Source: Moellerella sp963519845
GTDB taxonomy: Bacteria; Pseudomonadota; Gammaproteobacteria; Enterobacterales; Enterobacteriaceae
Length of the DNA stretch: 64,000 bases
Assembly: GCA_963519845.1 (NCBI GenBank)
Contig: CAUQNX010000013.1
Coordinates: 1 to 64,000, forward strand
Direction: 5' to 3'
In this document: positions 36,350-45,129 of the stretch, in pieces
Layout: every line of letters starts with the position of its first letter
How positions within the stretch are numbered: position 1 is the stretch's first letter
Program-made: the position numbers and the translations under genes
Notes under the pieces: model-generated
Seen by the model: the letters and a program-made list of their open reading frames with translations, nothing else
Databases searched by the model: none
What the model was told of the DNA's origin: nothing

Positions 36350-38599
36350 CTAGATTTCATCAACTGACGCATCAGGCTTTGTCGGTAAAATATTTTTAGC
36401 TGAGCTATTTTTCGCGCTGTTTGTTGCCATAAATCCTTTTACTAAAGCTTGAACTTCGGGATTTTGCAGCAGAGCGGAAATATCCATTTTGCTTTCAGGT
36501 TTGTCTGACGAATTATTATTTGATGAATGATTCGAGGCATAGTTGGAGGCTAAGTTAGCAAGTTTCTCAATACCACCTTTGGCATAATCACTTTTACCCA
36601 TAAAACCATCAACGGCTTTACCTAAACTAAGTGATTTAGAGAAGGTATTAAAGAAGCTACCGTCACCACCCACGATATCAATATTCATTTTAGCCAGTGC
36701 AGCAGCCAAGACATCGGCTTGTTCTCTCGCAATCTCTTTATTGGCAACAATTGCCGCCATAGATTGTTCGAACTCTTTCTCCAGACGCATACGGAACTCT
36801 TCGTGCGCGCGCGCTGTATCACTGAGGTGATCCATAGATTTAAATTTATCGGTCAGACCATCTGCTTCTGCTTTCAGGCGTTGACGAATAACTTCAGCTT
36901 GAGCCGCGCCTAATTGGCCTTCGCCTCGAGCTTGTGCCGCTAATTTTTCTTCCATGATTTTCGCATCGGCTAGACCTAACTTCTCTTTGGCCATTGCTTG
37001 TTGTTCATCACCGCGAGCTTGTGCAGAGAGCTTCTCTTCTAATACTTTGGCTTCGGCAAAGCCTTGTTTCTGCTGGGCAGCAGCTTTGGCTTCCTGCACC
37101 AGCGCTTCTGACATGCCTTTTTCTTTCAGTCCGCGGGCTTCTGCTAGCATTTTCTCAGCGGTGATATTGGCCAGTACCAGACCTTCTTTCTCTTCGGCTT
37201 CTGCGGTAGCTTGGCGAACACGGGCTTCGGCTAATCCTAAAGCAGCATGTTCAGCTTCAATACCTTCTGCAAGACGTTTTTTCGATTCAGCTTGTTTGGC
37301 AGAGGCTTCGAGTTCGGCTTGAGCCATAGTGCTGATCTCAAGTGCTTTATGTTTAGCGCTGGTTTCGTCGGCTTCGGCTTTTTTCACCTGACGCACCATC
37401 GACTCTTCCGCTTCAGCTTGTGCATTGATGACAACGACTTGTCTCATGCGATCTGCTTCTGAAATTTCACGCACTTCTTTAATGCGCTCTTCTTCTTGAG
37501 CAACGGTTTTATCCACCGCAATACGTTCGCGGATCACATTGGAGATGTTTTTACGCTCTTCTTCTAATGCTTTTTCTTTATCAATACGTTGCAATTCAAC
37601 TTCGCGTTCTCGGGCGACAATTTCTAGCTCGCGAGCACGTATGACGCGCTCTTCTTCTATGGTGACCGCACGGGTGCGATTCTGTTGAGCAACTTCAACT
37701 TCACGCATCCGATTTTCTTCACGAATTTCAATTTCTTGCTGGGTTTGAATGCGCGCTTGCTCTGATTTTAGACGCTCTTCTTCTTGAACACAGAGGGTTT
37801 CTGCTTGCTCACGTGAACGAATATTATCAATTTCACGTTTTTGGCGTGCTTCTGCATTAGCTTGTTGACGCTCTAAGGCCAAGCTAGCTTCTCGTGTCTC
37901 AACATTTTTCTTCTGAATTGCCAGCTCTTGATCACGCTCTTTCTGATTGGTTTCGATATTATGAAAGGCGGTAATTTCCGTGATCTTACGAATACCTTCA
38001 GAGTCAAAAATATTATTAGGATCAAGGGCTGATTTTGGCGTTTGTTCTAGGTAGTCAATTGCCACATCTTCAAGGGCATAACCGTTGAGATCTTTACCAA
38101 TTACATCGACGATACGGTCGCGGAAATTTTGGCGATCTTCAAATAGTTTGGCGAGGTCAAATTGTTTACCAACCGTTTTTAATGCTTCTGAAAATTTAGC
38201 ACTAAAAAGTGTGCTGACTGCTTGATGGTCGGTGGCGCGATCGACACCTATCGCTTTCGCTACTTTTAACACATCTTCAGTTGTTTCATTGACGCGTAAA
38301 TAGAAAGCCACGGTAATATCAGCACGTAAATTGTCATGACAGATAAGGCCATCTTTTCCTCGACGATCGATCTCTAGCGTCAATAAGGAAATACGCATAA
38401 ACTCTTTTTTGTAGATAACCGGATAGACAAGGGCGCCGGTAAAATGCACTTTAGGTTGAGAAGACATGTCGTTAACAATTAACGCTGTGCCTTGAGGGAC
38501 TTTAATATAAAAGGCTTTAAATAGCCCAAAAAAGCCGATAATCACGACAATTACTACACCGATAATGGTTAAAAACGGCATCAGACCAGCCAGTTCCAT
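36350..38599 (-). CDS. Flotillin-like SPFH protein, YqiK family
   Basis: 749-residue membrane-anchored scaffold. An N-terminal hydrophobic helix (residues about 7-28) is followed by an SPFH/band-7 domain to about 220 (VPQGTALIVNDMSSQPKVHF and RDRIVDVIGKDLNGYALEDV). A very long Glu/Ala/Arg coiled coil runs to about 630, with internal repeats of the type LAAQARGEGQ/LSAQARGDEQ. The tail is Ser/Asn-rich. E. coli YqiK is about 550 residues, so the coil here is extended. It lies 73 bp after a YqiJ-like gene, the conserved pair, and before the giant ATPase. Flotillins organise membrane microdomains. Confidence 0.88.
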   Translation of the reverse strand: MELAGLMPFLTIIGVVIVVIIGFFGLFKAFYIKVPQGTALIVNDMSSQPKVHFTGALVYPVIYKKEFMRISLLTLEIDRRGKDGLICHDNLRADITVAFYLRVNETTEDVLKVAKAIGVDRATDHQAVSTLFSAKFSEALKTVGKQFDLAKLFEDRQNFRDRIVDVIGKDLNGYALEDVAIDYLEQTPKSALDPNNIFDSEGIRKITEITAFHNIETNQKERDQELAIQKKNVETREASLALERQQANAEARQKREIDNIRSREQAETLCVQEEERLKSEQARIQTQQEIEIREENRMREVEVAQQNRTRAVTIEEERVIRARELEIVAREREVELQRIDKEKALEEERKNISNVIRERIAVDKTVAQEEERIKEVREISEADRMRQVVVINAQAEAEESMVRQVKKAEADETSAKHKALEISTMAQAELEASAKQAESKKRLAEGIEAEHAALGLAEARVRQATAEAEEKEGLVLANITAEKMLAEARGLKEKGMSEALVQEAKAAAQQKQGFAEAKVLEEKLSAQARGDEQQAMAKEKLGLADAKIMEEKLAAQARGEGQLGAAQAEVIRQRLKAEADGLTDKFKSMDHLSDTARAHEEFRMRLEKEFEQSMAAIVANKEIAREQADVLAAALAKMNIDIVGGDGSFFNTFSKSLSLGKAVDGFMGKSDYAKGGIEKLANLASNYASNHSSNNNSSDKPESKMDISALLQNPEVQALVKGFMATNSAKNSSAKNILPTKPDASVDEI

Positions 38600-38672
38600 A
38601 GGTTATTCTCCATGAGTTCAAATATGAATTAATATATTATTTTTGCTAATACCGTCATATAAAGTGAGGCCT

Positions 38673-39323
38673 TTAATGGCGAAACTCTTGTTCTGTGACG
38701 ACTAAATAGCTATGGGTAACGGCGTCATAGCTAATTAATACAACATGATCACCACGTTGAATATTATTTTCAGAAGCCGCGCGAATTTGTAAAATTAGAC
38801 CTGCACCACCATCTTCCATCGTAGCTTCCCCATTTAGCTCAGTTACCTGACCCGAGCGCACAATTGCACTTCGGCCGATTAACTGATTAACACTTTTATT
38901 GGGAATATTTCTGATTAATTTTTTACGAATGGGTTTTAACACAATGGCAGTTAATTGAAGAGAGATAAAAGCGATAGTGACTAAGGCGATAAATCCCGCT
39001 AAGTAGTTTAATAAAGGCGTCTCAATAAAACGAATTAGCCAGTGAACAGTAAAATAACTTAAGAACCAGCCAAATAGAGTGAAAAGCGTCAGAATAATAG
39101 TCAGTGGAATACCCGCTAAACCTAACTTGGTTAACCATCCCGCTAAGCCAGTTGCATCAAGACCATTGCCGACATCGGCAGTATAATCAGGGGCATCAAT
39201 ATTTAGTATATCAATATCTAACAGGCCAAAAGCAGCACAAATCCAATAAAATAAAACAATAATTAACAAACCACTAAATAGTATTGAAGGGAAGGTTAAG
39301 CAATTCTGTAGAAACAAAACCAT
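38673..39323 (-). CDS. YqiJ-like inner-membrane protein with OB-fold (NfeD-type) domain
   Basis: 216-residue membrane protein with hydrophobic segments near residues 14-35, 70-100 and 105-130. A soluble C-terminal beta-rich domain (GRSAIVRSGQVTELNGEATM, RGDHVVLISYDAVTHSYLVV) fits the OB fold of YqiJ/NfeD proteins. These are obligate partners of flotillin-type SPFH proteins, and the next gene encodes one. First gene of the leftward cluster with the ATPase and rhomboid. Confidence 0.85.
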   Translation of the reverse strand: MVLFLQNCLTFPSILFSGLLIIVLFYWICAAFGLLDIDILNIDAPDYTADVGNGLDATGLAGWLTKLGLAGIPLTIILTLFTLFGWFLSYFTVHWLIRFIETPLLNYLAGFIALVTIAFISLQLTAIVLKPIRKKLIRNIPNKSVNQLIGRSAIVRSGQVTELNGEATMEDGGAGLILQIRAASENNIQRGDHVVLISYDAVTHSYLVVTEQEFRH

Positions 39324-39800
39324 AGATTTATCTCTCTAATGGAAGCCTGCGATTGCCTTATTACTGCAATGATTTGGCTCTCTTTAATCAGTCAATAATT
39401 AATACCAGTTTATTATTCTGCTAATATCTTAAATGACAGCTAGTTATATGAGTATTCTTATTTATTATTTTAGCTGATCTTTTTAGCTTAATATTTAAGA
39501 CCTATCCCACTCATTTTATAAAAATATATCCCATAATTATTAGCATATTATGGGGAAATTTAAAAGTTAGAATATTGAATGAATCGATAATAAAAGAAGG
39601 CGATAATGACTTAATATCCCGATAAAGGTTAGGATGATTTAATTGATATTATACAATAATAAATGTGATCTATAATTCATTATAAGAACATTTAGCTGAA
39701 AAAATAGGCTAAATAACGTGAAATTGATTGAGTTTATTTATTAGTAATTACGACTCTGTCTTATTTTAATGCACAATAAAACAGAGTCAAAAAAAGGATA
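39324..39800. other. Intergenic region upstream of the flotillin cluster
   Basis: 477 bp, AT-rich, no gene seen. It must contain the leftward promoter of the yqiJ-like gene, but no convincing sigma-70 or sigma-54 element was found. Near nagK, GACTCTGT (39752-39759) and ACAGAGTC (39781-39788) form a hairpin just after the nagK stop, without a T tract in the reading direction. Confidence 0.5.
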
Positions 39801-40712
39801 TTATTGACTTAAATTAAGAAAAGCCGCACCTCGTGCCCCACCTGAATCACCATAGCGTGCTTTTTCTATCGCCGGTAATGTGGCAATGCCATAGAGATAA
39901 GGAGGCAATTTTTCAGGTAATAAACGATAAATCTCATCAAATTGAGATAATCCGCCACCAATAACTAATAAGTCTGGATCGAAAACAGTGAGTATATTAC
40001 CCAAATACATAGCTAATACGGTCATATACATATCAACGTGTTTGATAGCACGCTCATCACCTTGGTAATAACGCAAAGTAATCTCAACAGAGGTAAGTTT
40101 CTCACCCGTATGCGCAAAATAGATACGTTCAAAACCCGGGCCAGCAAGATAAGTTTCAAAACAAGCTGTTTTACCACAACCACAAAGTACTTCAGCAACT
40201 TGTTTGCCCAGTATTCTGCTCGCTTCGATCGTTAAATTCATATGGCCAATTTCGCCTGCAATACCATTTTTACCCGATAACACTTTGCCATTAGTGACAA
40301 AACCACCGCCGACACCTGTACCGAGAATTAAGCCAAGTACAGTTGGGTATTGAATAAATTCTGGGTCCCAAGCTTCAGATAACGCAAAGCAGTTAGCATC
40401 ATTCTCTATCTTGATCGGACGTTGCAACAGCTCAGTGAGATCATGCATCATTGGTTTATATTGGGCGGCAGGAACGTTGGTAGTAAAGACGGTTCCCTTT
40501 TGATGGTTAACGATACCAGGAACACCAATACCCACTTTCCCTTTCTGATCAAACATCGCATCGGCTTCATCAGTCAGTTCTTTGAATACATTGAGTAGCT
40601 GTTGATAACCATCTTTGGGAGTGGGGACGCGTTTTTGCCAAAGAGGATTTAAATCATGATCAAAAACAGCTAGTTCGATTTTGGTCCCGCCCATATCAAA
40701 ACCATAATACAT
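39801..40712 (-). CDS. nagK: N-acetyl-D-glucosamine kinase NagK
   Basis: ROK-family kinase phosphorylating GlcNAc recovered from cell-wall turnover. N-terminal ATP motif YGFDMGGTKIELAVF, catalytic ENDANCFALSEAW, GTGVGGG and the zinc motif CGCGKTACFE are all present. It has 303 residues, as in E. coli NagK, to which it is similar along its length. It stands alone, leftward. Confidence 0.93.
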   Translation of the reverse strand: MYYGFDMGGTKIELAVFDHDLNPLWQKRVPTPKDGYQQLLNVFKELTDEADAMFDQKGKVGIGVPGIVNHQKGTVFTTNVPAAQYKPMMHDLTELLQRPIKIENDANCFALSEAWDPEFIQYPTVLGLILGTGVGGGFVTNGKVLSGKNGIAGEIGHMNLTIEASRILGKQVAEVLCGCGKTACFETYLAGPGFERIYFAHTGEKLTSVEITLRYYQGDERAIKHVDMYMTVLAMYLGNILTVFDPDLLVIGGGLSQFDEIYRLLPEKLPPYLYGIATLPAIEKARYGDSGGARGAAFLNLSQ

Positions 40713-41029
40713 AGTTGATCTCTTCTTTATTTGAATTATTGGTGTTACGCGTCAGGCTAAATTTTGTTGGCTTCAATACAAACAGCGCTATCCTGACTGT
40801 GATTGATTCGATTATGACATAATGTGAAGCTGTTTTGTTCCATCTGCTGTATCGATTAACCTAAATGTAATCATTGCATTTATTGTTTTAGAAACAGATC
40901 ACATATTTATAGATCATCTGTCAGCTTGTCAGCTAATGTATCAATTAGCAAGAATCGGACAAACTTCGATTGCGCTGATTTGATTATCAGGCTTTTGCTG
41001 GTATTAAATCTTAATAAAATACTTGTGAA
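40713..41029. other. Divergent intergenic region nagK / rpmJ2
   Basis: About 320 bp upstream of both genes. It holds a perfect 13-bp palindrome ATTATGACATAAT at 40811-40823, possibly an operator for nagK, but it matches no consensus known to me. Nothing else clear. Confidence 0.4.
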
Positions 41030-41057
41030 TTGAGTTTAAAAACTATATTGTTATATT
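41030..41057 (+). promoter_or_regulatory. rpmJ2 promoter
   Basis: -35 TTGAGT (41030-41035), 16-bp spacer, -10 TATATT (41052-41057). The -10 lies inside the Zur box, which explains repression by occlusion. Confidence 0.6.
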
Positions 41058-41063
41058 ATAACA
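41049..41063. promoter_or_regulatory. Zur box upstream of rpmJ2
   Basis: TGTTATATTATAACA matches the central 15 bases of the enterobacterial Zur consensus (TGTTATANTATAACA) perfectly. It is 30 bp before the start codon of the zinc-independent L36 gene, a standard Zur target. Confidence 0.88.
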
Positions 41064-41092
41064 TCACGTAAGTATAGGATCAGCGTTTAAAA

Positions 41093-41233
41093 ATGAAAGT
41101 ATTAGCCTCACTCAAAAGCGCCAAAACACGACATCCCGATTGTCAGGTAGTCCGCCGACGTGGTCGTGTTTATGTTATTTGCAAAGCCAATCCACGATTT
41201 AAAGCGGTTCAAGGTAAGAAAAAAAGATCTTAA
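41093..41233 (+). CDS. Alternative zinc-independent 50S ribosomal protein L36 (YkgO type)
   Basis: 46-residue L36 paralogue, MKVLASLKSAKTRHPDCQVV onward, very close to E. coli YkgO (RpmJ2). The zinc-ribbon set C-x2-C...C-x4-H of canonical L36 is missing: only Cys17 and Cys30 remain, so it needs no zinc. Under zinc starvation it replaces the zinc-binding L36, releasing metal. It is single, with a Zur-controlled promoter directly upstream and a terminator at 41286. GGAT near 41079 acts as ribosome site. Confidence 0.93.
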   Translation: MKVLASLKSAKTRHPDCQVVRRRGRVYVICKANPRFKAVQGKKKRS

Positions 41234-41285
41234 GCCAAGCATATTCATGATAGTTAATCGAATCGCCTACCTGTTTTTCAAATAG

Positions 41286-41320
41286 ATTGCAGCTTACTCT
41301 GGCTGCAATTCTCTCTTTTT
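41286..41320 (+). terminator. rpmJ2 terminator
   Basis: Perfect 8-bp stem ATTGCAGC / GCTGCAAT with an 8-nt loop, then a C/T stretch ending in five T residues, 52 bp after the stop. The remaining 200 bp up to asd have no other clear element. Confidence 0.7.
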
Positions 41321-41529
41321 CCCCTATTATTAGCTTTATTACTTAGCTTCTATTCAATAGTAATTAAATTTGCTTGCACACTGATTCATCTTTTGTCAGC
41401 TTAAAGGGAGGGTATATGACATTTTCCTTCGTAGACAGAGGCCGATTATTATCAATCAGTGATATTTTTATGTCATGATTATAGGATCAGCTGTATGTCG
41501 TTAAGCAAAGGTTAGACAGGATAAATATA

Positions 41530-42636
41530 ATGAAAAATGTAGGCTTTATCGGCTGGCGCGGAATGGTCGGCTCAGTATTAATGCAACGTATGGTAGAAGA
41601 AAACGATTTTAACGCTATTCATCCGGTTTTTTTTACCACCTCTCAACATGGGGCTGAAGCACCTGTTTTTGGCGGCCATCGTGGCACATTGCAAGACGCT
41701 AATGATATCGATGCGCTAAAATCCTTAGATATTATTATTAGCTGCCAAGGTGGTGATTACACCAATGATATCTATCCTAAACTGCGTGCAGCGGGATGGA
41801 ACGGCTATTGGATCGATGCCGCATCGGCTTTACGTATGAAAGATGATGCGATTATTATTCTCGACCCGGTCAATCATCAACATATTCAAGATGGCCTAAA
41901 TAAAGGCATTAAAACCTTCGTTGGCGGTAACTGTACCGTAAGCTTGATGTTGATGTCTTTAGGCGGTCTATTCGCTAACAATTTGATTGAGTGGGCTTCA
42001 GTAGCGACTTATCAGGCGGCATCAGGTGCAGGTGCACGTAATATGCGTGAACTGCTGGTGCAGATGGGGGCTTTAAATGCTCAAGTCGTTAAAGAGTTAC
42101 AAAATCCATCATCGGCTATTCTCGAAATCGAGAAAAAAGTGACTGACTACACCCGTAATGGCGGTATGCCTTGCAGCGAATTCGGTGTACCACTGGCGGG
42201 CAGTTTGATCCCATGGATTGATAAGCAATTAGAAAATGGTCAGACGCGCGAAGAGTGGAAGGGCCAAGCTGAAACCAATAAAATTCTGCATACCGGAAAT
42301 CAGATCATTCCTGTTGATGGTTTATGTGTGCGTATTGGCGCACTGCGTTGCCATAGCCAAGCATTCACTTTAAAACTGAAAAAAGATATTCCATTGAATG
42401 AGATTGAGCAGTTACTAGCTTCTCATAATGAGTGGGTGAAGGTTGTGCCAAATGATCGTGAACTAAGTATGCGTGAGCTAACACCTGCTGCGGTTACAGG
42501 TACGCTGACAACGCCAGTAGGGCGTCTGCGTAAGTTAAATATGGGTCCAGAGTATCTATCAGCCTTCACCGTCGGTGATCAGCTGCTATGGGGTGCTGCG
42601 GAGCCGCTGCGTCGTATGTTAAAAATTCTGCTCTAG
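41530..42636 (+). CDS. asd: Aspartate-semialdehyde dehydrogenase Asd
   Basis: Second step of lysine (diaminopimelate), methionine and threonine synthesis: aspartyl phosphate + NADPH to aspartate semialdehyde. N-terminal NADP motif FIGWRGMVGSV, catalytic Cys135 in GGNCTVSLML as in E. coli, and active-site His in GALRCHSQAF. 368 residues. Single gene, facing gyrB across a shared bidirectional terminator. asd is not next to gyrB in E. coli. Confidence 0.96.
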   Translation: MKNVGFIGWRGMVGSVLMQRMVEENDFNAIHPVFFTTSQHGAEAPVFGGHRGTLQDANDIDALKSLDIIISCQGGDYTNDIYPKLRAAGWNGYWIDAASALRMKDDAIIILDPVNHQHIQDGLNKGIKTFVGGNCTVSLMLMSLGGLFANNLIEWASVATYQAASGAGARNMRELLVQMGALNAQVVKELQNPSSAILEIEKKVTDYTRNGGMPCSEFGVPLAGSLIPWIDKQLENGQTREEWKGQAETNKILHTGNQIIPVDGLCVRIGALRCHSQAFTLKLKKDIPLNEIEQLLASHNEWVKVVPNDRELSMRELTPAAVTGTLTTPVGRLRKLNMGPEYLSAFTVGDQLLWGAAEPLRRMLKILL

Positions 42637-42651
42637 TCTATTTTTAGAGAT

Positions 42652-42683
42652 AAAAAAACCCGAAATAGATTCGGGTTTTTTTT
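42652..42683. terminator. Bidirectional terminator between asd and gyrB
   Basis: CCCGAA / TTCGGG stem flanked by seven A residues on the left and eight T residues on the right, so it terminates asd rightward and gyrB leftward. Confidence 0.92.
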
Positions 42684-42695
42684 CAACAATTTATC

Positions 42696-45110
42696 TTAGA
42701 TATCGATATTTGCTGCTTTCAGGGCATTCTCTTCGATAAATGCGCGACGAGGTTCAACCGCATCACCCATTAATGTTGTGAATAACTCATCAGTTGCGAT
42801 CGCATCTTTGATTTTCACTTGCATCATACGGCGTGAGCTTGGGTCCATGGTGGTTTCCCATAACTGATCTGGGTTCATTTCACCAAGGCCTTTATAGCGC
42901 TGTACTGCCAGTCCACGACGAGACTCTTTGGTTAGCCAAGATAAGGCTTCTTCAAAGTTCTCAATCTCCTGACGGCGTTCACCACGTTCAATATAAGCAC
43001 CTTCTTCGATCAAATCAGCGATGATATCGCCTAAATTGGTGATCCGGCGATATTCGGTCCCATGAACAAAGTCAAAGTCCAAATTATAATCAGTATCAAC
43101 ACCATGAGTACGGATACGGATAGTCGGTTCAAAGAGTTGGCGCTCACGATTTTCATGAAGCGTATAGCCATAGGTACTGCCAGCTTGCTCATTGTCGGTT
43201 AAACGCTTAACTAATGCTTGTGTCCATGCATCGACAACATCACGATCTTTAAGCGCATCTTCCAGCAAGGTTGGCTGATAAACAAGGCTGTGTAACAGAG
43301 CTTGCGGATAGATACGTTCGAGACGACGAATGATCTTATGAGCCGCATTATACTCAATGACCAGTTTTTCAAGCTCTTCGCCTTTCATTGCTGGTGCACC
43401 GGCATTAACATGCAGCGCCGCGCCATCGAGCGCAATAGACATCAAATATTCGTCCATTGCATCATCATCTTTAATATATTGCTCTTGCTTACCTTTTTTC
43501 ACTTTATATAAAGGCGGTTGAGCGATATAGATGTGGCCACGTTCAATAATTTCAGGCATTTGGCGATAGAAGAAGGTCAATAGCAGCGTACGGATATGCG
43601 AACCATCGACGTCAGCATCCGTCATGATAATAATGCTGTGATAACGTAATTTATCTGGGTTGTATTCGTCTCTGCCGATACCACAACCTAAAGCGGTGAT
43701 TAATGTCGCCACTTCTTGCGAAGCTAACATCTTGTCAAAACGCGCTTTTTCAACGTTAAGGATTTTACCTTTCAGCGGCAAAATAGCTTGGTTTTTACGA
43801 TTACGGCCCTGTTTCGCTGAGCCGCCCGCCGAGTCCCCTTCCACTAAGTAGAGTTCGGATAAGGCAGGGTCGCGTTCTTGGCAATCGGCTAATTTACCTG
43901 GTAAACCCGCGAGATCTAATGCACCTTTACGGCGAGTCATTTCACGCGCTTTTCGTGCGGCTTCGCGAGCGCGAGCAGCATCAATAATTTTACCTACTAC
44001 GATTTTAGCATCGCTAGGATTTTCTAATAAATACTCAACTAACCGCTCATTCATCTGTGTTTCGACCGCAGTCTTCACTTCAGATGAGACCAATTTTTCT
44101 TTGGTTTGCGAGGAGAATTTAGGATCTGGCACTTTAACAGAAATAACAGCAATCAGGCCTTCACGAGCATCATCACCCGTAGCACTGACTTTAGATTTTT
44201 TCTGATAGCCTTCTTTTTCCATATAGTTATTTAGCGTACGAGTCATCGCAGCACGGAAACCGGCTAAGTGAGCACCACCATCACGCTGAGGAATATTGTT
44301 GGTATAGCAATAGACATTTTCTTGGAAACCGTCATTCCATTGCATTGCAACTTCCACACCAATACCGTCTTTTTCTGTTGAGAAATAGAATGGATTTGGG
44401 TGAATTGGCGTTTTATTACGGCTCAGATACTCAACAAATGCGCGGATACCACCTTCGTAATGGAAGTGATCTTCTTTACCATCACGTTTATCAATTAATC
44501 TAATTGATACACCTGAGTTAAGGAATGACAATTCACGTAGGCGTTTGGCGAGAATATCATATTCGAAATCAGTGATGGTTTTAAAGGTGTTATGGCTTGG
44601 CCAAAAACGTACCTGAGTTCCTGTTTTATCCGTTTCGCCGATAACCGATAACAGATTTTGAGGCTCACCGTGGGCATAAGTTTGTTGATGGACTTTGCCA
44701 TCACGACGAATAATTAGCTCTAGTTTTTCCGATAAGGCGTTAACAACTGAAACGCCAACGCCGTGAAGGCCGCCAGAGACTTTATAAGAGTTATCATCGA
44801 ATTTACCACCCGCATGCAAGACGGTCATGATTACTTGAGCCGCCGAAACTCCTTCTTCTTCATGTATTCCTGTTGGAATACCACGTCCATCATCTTGAAC
44901 CGAGACTGAGTTATCTGCATGAATTGTGACAACAATGTCGTCACAATAACCTGCGAGGGCTTCGTCGATAGCGTTGTCAACAACCTCGAAGACCATATGG
45001 TGTAAGCCTGTACCATCGTCGGTATCTCCGATATACATGCCCGGGCGCTTACGCACCGCATCTAGCCCTTTTAATACCTTGATACTTGAGGAGTCATATG
45101 TATTCGACAT
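42696..45110 (-). CDS. gyrB: DNA gyrase subunit B
   Basis: ATPase subunit of gyrase, 804 residues as in E. coli. GHKL ATPase motifs EVVDNAIDEALAG, DDGRGIP and GGLHGVGVSVVN; TOPRIM EGDSAGGSAKQGRNRKNQAI and DADVDGSHI; conserved C-terminus ENALKAANIDI. The quinolone-associated Asp in EGDSAGG and Lys in GRNRKNQ are wild type. The frame opens at a TTG (45113), but the next codon is ATG (45110), which gives the standard MSNTYDSSS start. It follows recF after 19 bp. Confidence 0.98.
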   Translation of the reverse strand: MSNTYDSSSIKVLKGLDAVRKRPGMYIGDTDDGTGLHHMVFEVVDNAIDEALAGYCDDIVVTIHADNSVSVQDDGRGIPTGIHEEEGVSAAQVIMTVLHAGGKFDDNSYKVSGGLHGVGVSVVNALSEKLELIIRRDGKVHQQTYAHGEPQNLLSVIGETDKTGTQVRFWPSHNTFKTITDFEYDILAKRLRELSFLNSGVSIRLIDKRDGKEDHFHYEGGIRAFVEYLSRNKTPIHPNPFYFSTEKDGIGVEVAMQWNDGFQENVYCYTNNIPQRDGGAHLAGFRAAMTRTLNNYMEKEGYQKKSKVSATGDDAREGLIAVISVKVPDPKFSSQTKEKLVSSEVKTAVETQMNERLVEYLLENPSDAKIVVGKIIDAARAREAARKAREMTRRKGALDLAGLPGKLADCQERDPALSELYLVEGDSAGGSAKQGRNRKNQAILPLKGKILNVEKARFDKMLASQEVATLITALGCGIGRDEYNPDKLRYHSIIIMTDADVDGSHIRTLLLTFFYRQMPEIIERGHIYIAQPPLYKVKKGKQEQYIKDDDAMDEYLMSIALDGAALHVNAGAPAMKGEELEKLVIEYNAAHKIIRRLERIYPQALLHSLVYQPTLLEDALKDRDVVDAWTQALVKRLTDNEQAGSTYGYTLHENRERQLFEPTIRIRTHGVDTDYNLDFDFVHGTEYRRITNLGDIIADLIEEGAYIERGERRQEIENFEEALSWLTKESRRGLAVQRYKGLGEMNPDQLWETTMDPSSRRMMQVKIKDAIATDELFTTLMGDAVEPRRAFIEENALKAANIDI

Positions 45111-45129
45111 CAACGTTTCCCGCTCATTT

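Noticed and set aside
31426..38000. Several plus-strand open frames of 60-120 codons inside the flotillin and ATPase genes
   Set aside because: They are antisense shadows of two very long, clearly coding leftward frames; no ribosome sites or family features.
39752..39788. nagK terminator
   Set aside because: The GACTCTGT/ACAGAGTC hairpin has its T tract on the wrong side for leftward transcription, so it was noted only as a hairpin.
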